From Chloroflexota bacterium (lineage in GTDB: Bacteria; Chloroflexota; Anaerolineae; Anaerolineales; Villigracilaceae): a DNA stretch of 64,000 nucleotides. The notes below the pieces were generated by a model. The model had not been told where the DNA came from, ran no database searches, and saw only the letters and a program-made list of their open reading frames with translations. Where the stretch lies: positions 1-64,000 of the forward strand of contig JACRBL010000010.1 of assembly GCA_016234485.1 (NCBI GenBank). The letters run 5' to 3'. A program made the position numbers and the translations under genes. Each line of letters starts with the position of its first letter. The stretch's first letter is position 1. Below are positions 63,175 through 64,000 of the stretch, piece by piece.

Positions 63175-64000
63175 TTAATCGTCTTCATCATCCCCATACA
63201 ACAACGGGAAGCGATTCATCTTCATCGCATTCGTCGTGACGAAGATACTGCTCGCCACCATCGCGAACGCGGCGAAGACGGGTTGGAGCAGTCCCGCCAT
63301 CGCGAGGCCGACTCCGATGATGTTGTAAACAAACGCCCAGCCGAGATTTTGCTTTACGCGTTTCATGGCTTCGCGCGAGAGATCAAAAAGCCAGGGGATC
63401 ACTTTCAGGTCGTCGCGCATGAGCAGGATGTCGGCGGCGGTACGGGCCACGTCCGCGCCGTGGTTCATCGCGAGACCCACCGTCGCGGCGGCGAGGGCGG
63501 GACCGTCGTTGATGCCGTCGCCAACCATGGCAGCATTTTCGGCGAGACGGTTCATTTTCTCGTCGGGGGTCAGCGCCGCGTGGACGGGGATGCCGAGAAG
63601 TTTTTCCCAGCGTTGCCCCGCGCTCGACTCGTCGCCTGTCAACACGGCGGGAGTCAACCCGCGCGCGGACAGGTCGCTCACAACTTCTTTCGCCTCCGCG
63701 CGGACCGTTTCGCCGAGGCCGATGATTCCGCGCGTCTGCCCGTCCCAGCCCGCGTAGACAACGGCCAGCCCCGCGGTTTTCCATGCTTCGGATTGGTGGA
63801 GGATCTCGTCGGAGAGGGAAAGTCCTTCGGAGGACATGAGGCGGGGTGATCCTATTGCGTACTGCGTATTGCGTAACGTGCCTATGACGCCGAGGGCGGG
63901 GAGAGATTTGAACGATTCGGGTTTGATGAGTTCGATCCCTTGCGATTTGGCGTAATCAACAATTGCGCGCGCAAGAGGATGTTCAGACTCGTTTTCGATG
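63175..64000 (-). CDS. Heavy-metal P-type ATPase, C-terminal part (5' truncated by window edge)
   Basis: The 274 residues visible cover the end of the nucleotide-binding domain (NESEHPLARAIVDYA, the conserved SEHP His), PALGVIGT, the P domain (LTGDESSAGQRWEKLLGIPV, MVGDGINDGPALAAATVGLA) and the last two helices (LGWAFVYNIIGVGLAMAGLL, the CopA-type pair), ending in GDDEDD. The family exports Cu+ or another soft metal. The phosphorylation Asp and metal-binding parts lie beyond 64000. A TACGCAATA repeat (63853-63877) encodes LRNTQYAI inside the nucleotide-binding domain. Confidence 0.92.
   Translation of the reverse strand, partial: IENESEHPLARAIVDYAKSQGIELIKPESFKSLPALGVIGTLRNTQYAIGSPRLMSSEGLSLSDEILHQSEAWKTAGLAVVYAGWDGQTRGIIGLGETVRAEAKEVVSDLSARGLTPAVLTGDESSAGQRWEKLLGIPVHAALTPDEKMNRLAENAAMVGDGINDGPALAAATVGLAMNHGADVARTAADILLMRDDLKVIPWLFDLSREAMKRVKQNLGWAFVYNIIGVGLAMAGLLQPVFAAFAMVASSIFVTTNAMKMNRFPLLYGDDEDD
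63853..63877. repeat. TATTGCGTA repeat inside the P-type ATPase gene
   Basis: TATTGCGTACTGCGTATTGC followed by GTAAC is the same family as the ddl copy. On the minus strand it is read in frame as TLRNTQYAI, between the GV(x)G turn and the GSPRLM strand. Confidence 0.82.

Overview
The window looks like a stretch of a moderately high-GC Chloroflexota chromosome, probably class Anaerolineae. This is an inference from gene content: a MalT-like LuxR regulator with its small partner domain, a monoderm-style export operon, an Anaerolineae-like division and cell-wall cluster, and a very high load of short dispersed repeats. No rRNA, tRNA, CRISPR array or transposase gene was seen, and no gap without a gene exceeds 300 bases.

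Layout. 1-7321 (+): a LuxR/MalT ATPase regulator followed by a run of small multi-spanning membrane proteins (DUF6326-like, DUF4386-like) and an MDR oxidoreductase. 7518-10377 (+): an ECF sigma factor, its zinc-finger anti-sigma factor and two membrane proteins. 10448-14014 (-): a large secreted nuclease. 14251-15138 (+): an unknown membrane protein. 15325-21231 (+): a TetR repressor with a clear promoter and operator, two FtsX/MacB-type permeases, one ATPase and two HlyD-like adaptors, forming one export system. 21257-27046: galactokinase (-), then assorted small genes on both strands (flavin oxidoreductase-like, PAP2, YczE-like, GNAT) and an rRNA methyltransferase. 27043-36624 (-): one giant sensor of about 3,190 residues with 13 PAS, 8 GAF and a terminal HD-GYP domain. 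36789-38927 (-): a YcaQ-type DNA glycosylase and two small membrane proteins. 39191-57620 (-): the mra/dcw cluster in transcription order mraZ, rsmH, ftsL-like, ftsI, murF, mraY, murD, ftsW, murG, a CvpA-like gene, murC, a 66-residue ORF, murB, a four-helix-bundle gene, ddl, ftsQ, ftsA, ftsZ. murE is not in it. 57797-64000: a beta-propeller lipoprotein (+), a methyltransferase (+), a small anchored exported protein (-), a cytochrome b-ferredoxin-MvhD-like fusion (-) and the C-terminal part of a heavy-metal P-type ATPase (-) running off the edge.

The most striking property is the repeat landscape. At least eight families of short palindromic or tandem repeats fill the intergenic spaces. Copies of the same families also sit in frame inside genes for conserved proteins (Ddl, P-type ATPase, GalK, MurD, an RlmI-like methyltransferase, LuxR, a lipoprotein signal peptide, an HlyD-like protein), where they have become protein sequence. 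One element (TIR GTCATTGCGAG) exists here in an intact 80-bp form and in a 113-bp form that carries a nested hairpin. The same nested hairpin appears again inside a different repeat near 63.1 kb.

Other points of note are a MurG lacking the conserved His of the GGTGGH loop, a textbook three-repeat MraZ operator, three genes with an extended -10 box 6-7 bases before the start codon (leaderless mRNAs), and the giant HD-GYP protein. Start sites were chosen by ribosome-binding sites, overlap with neighbours and family alignment from memory. No database search was possible.
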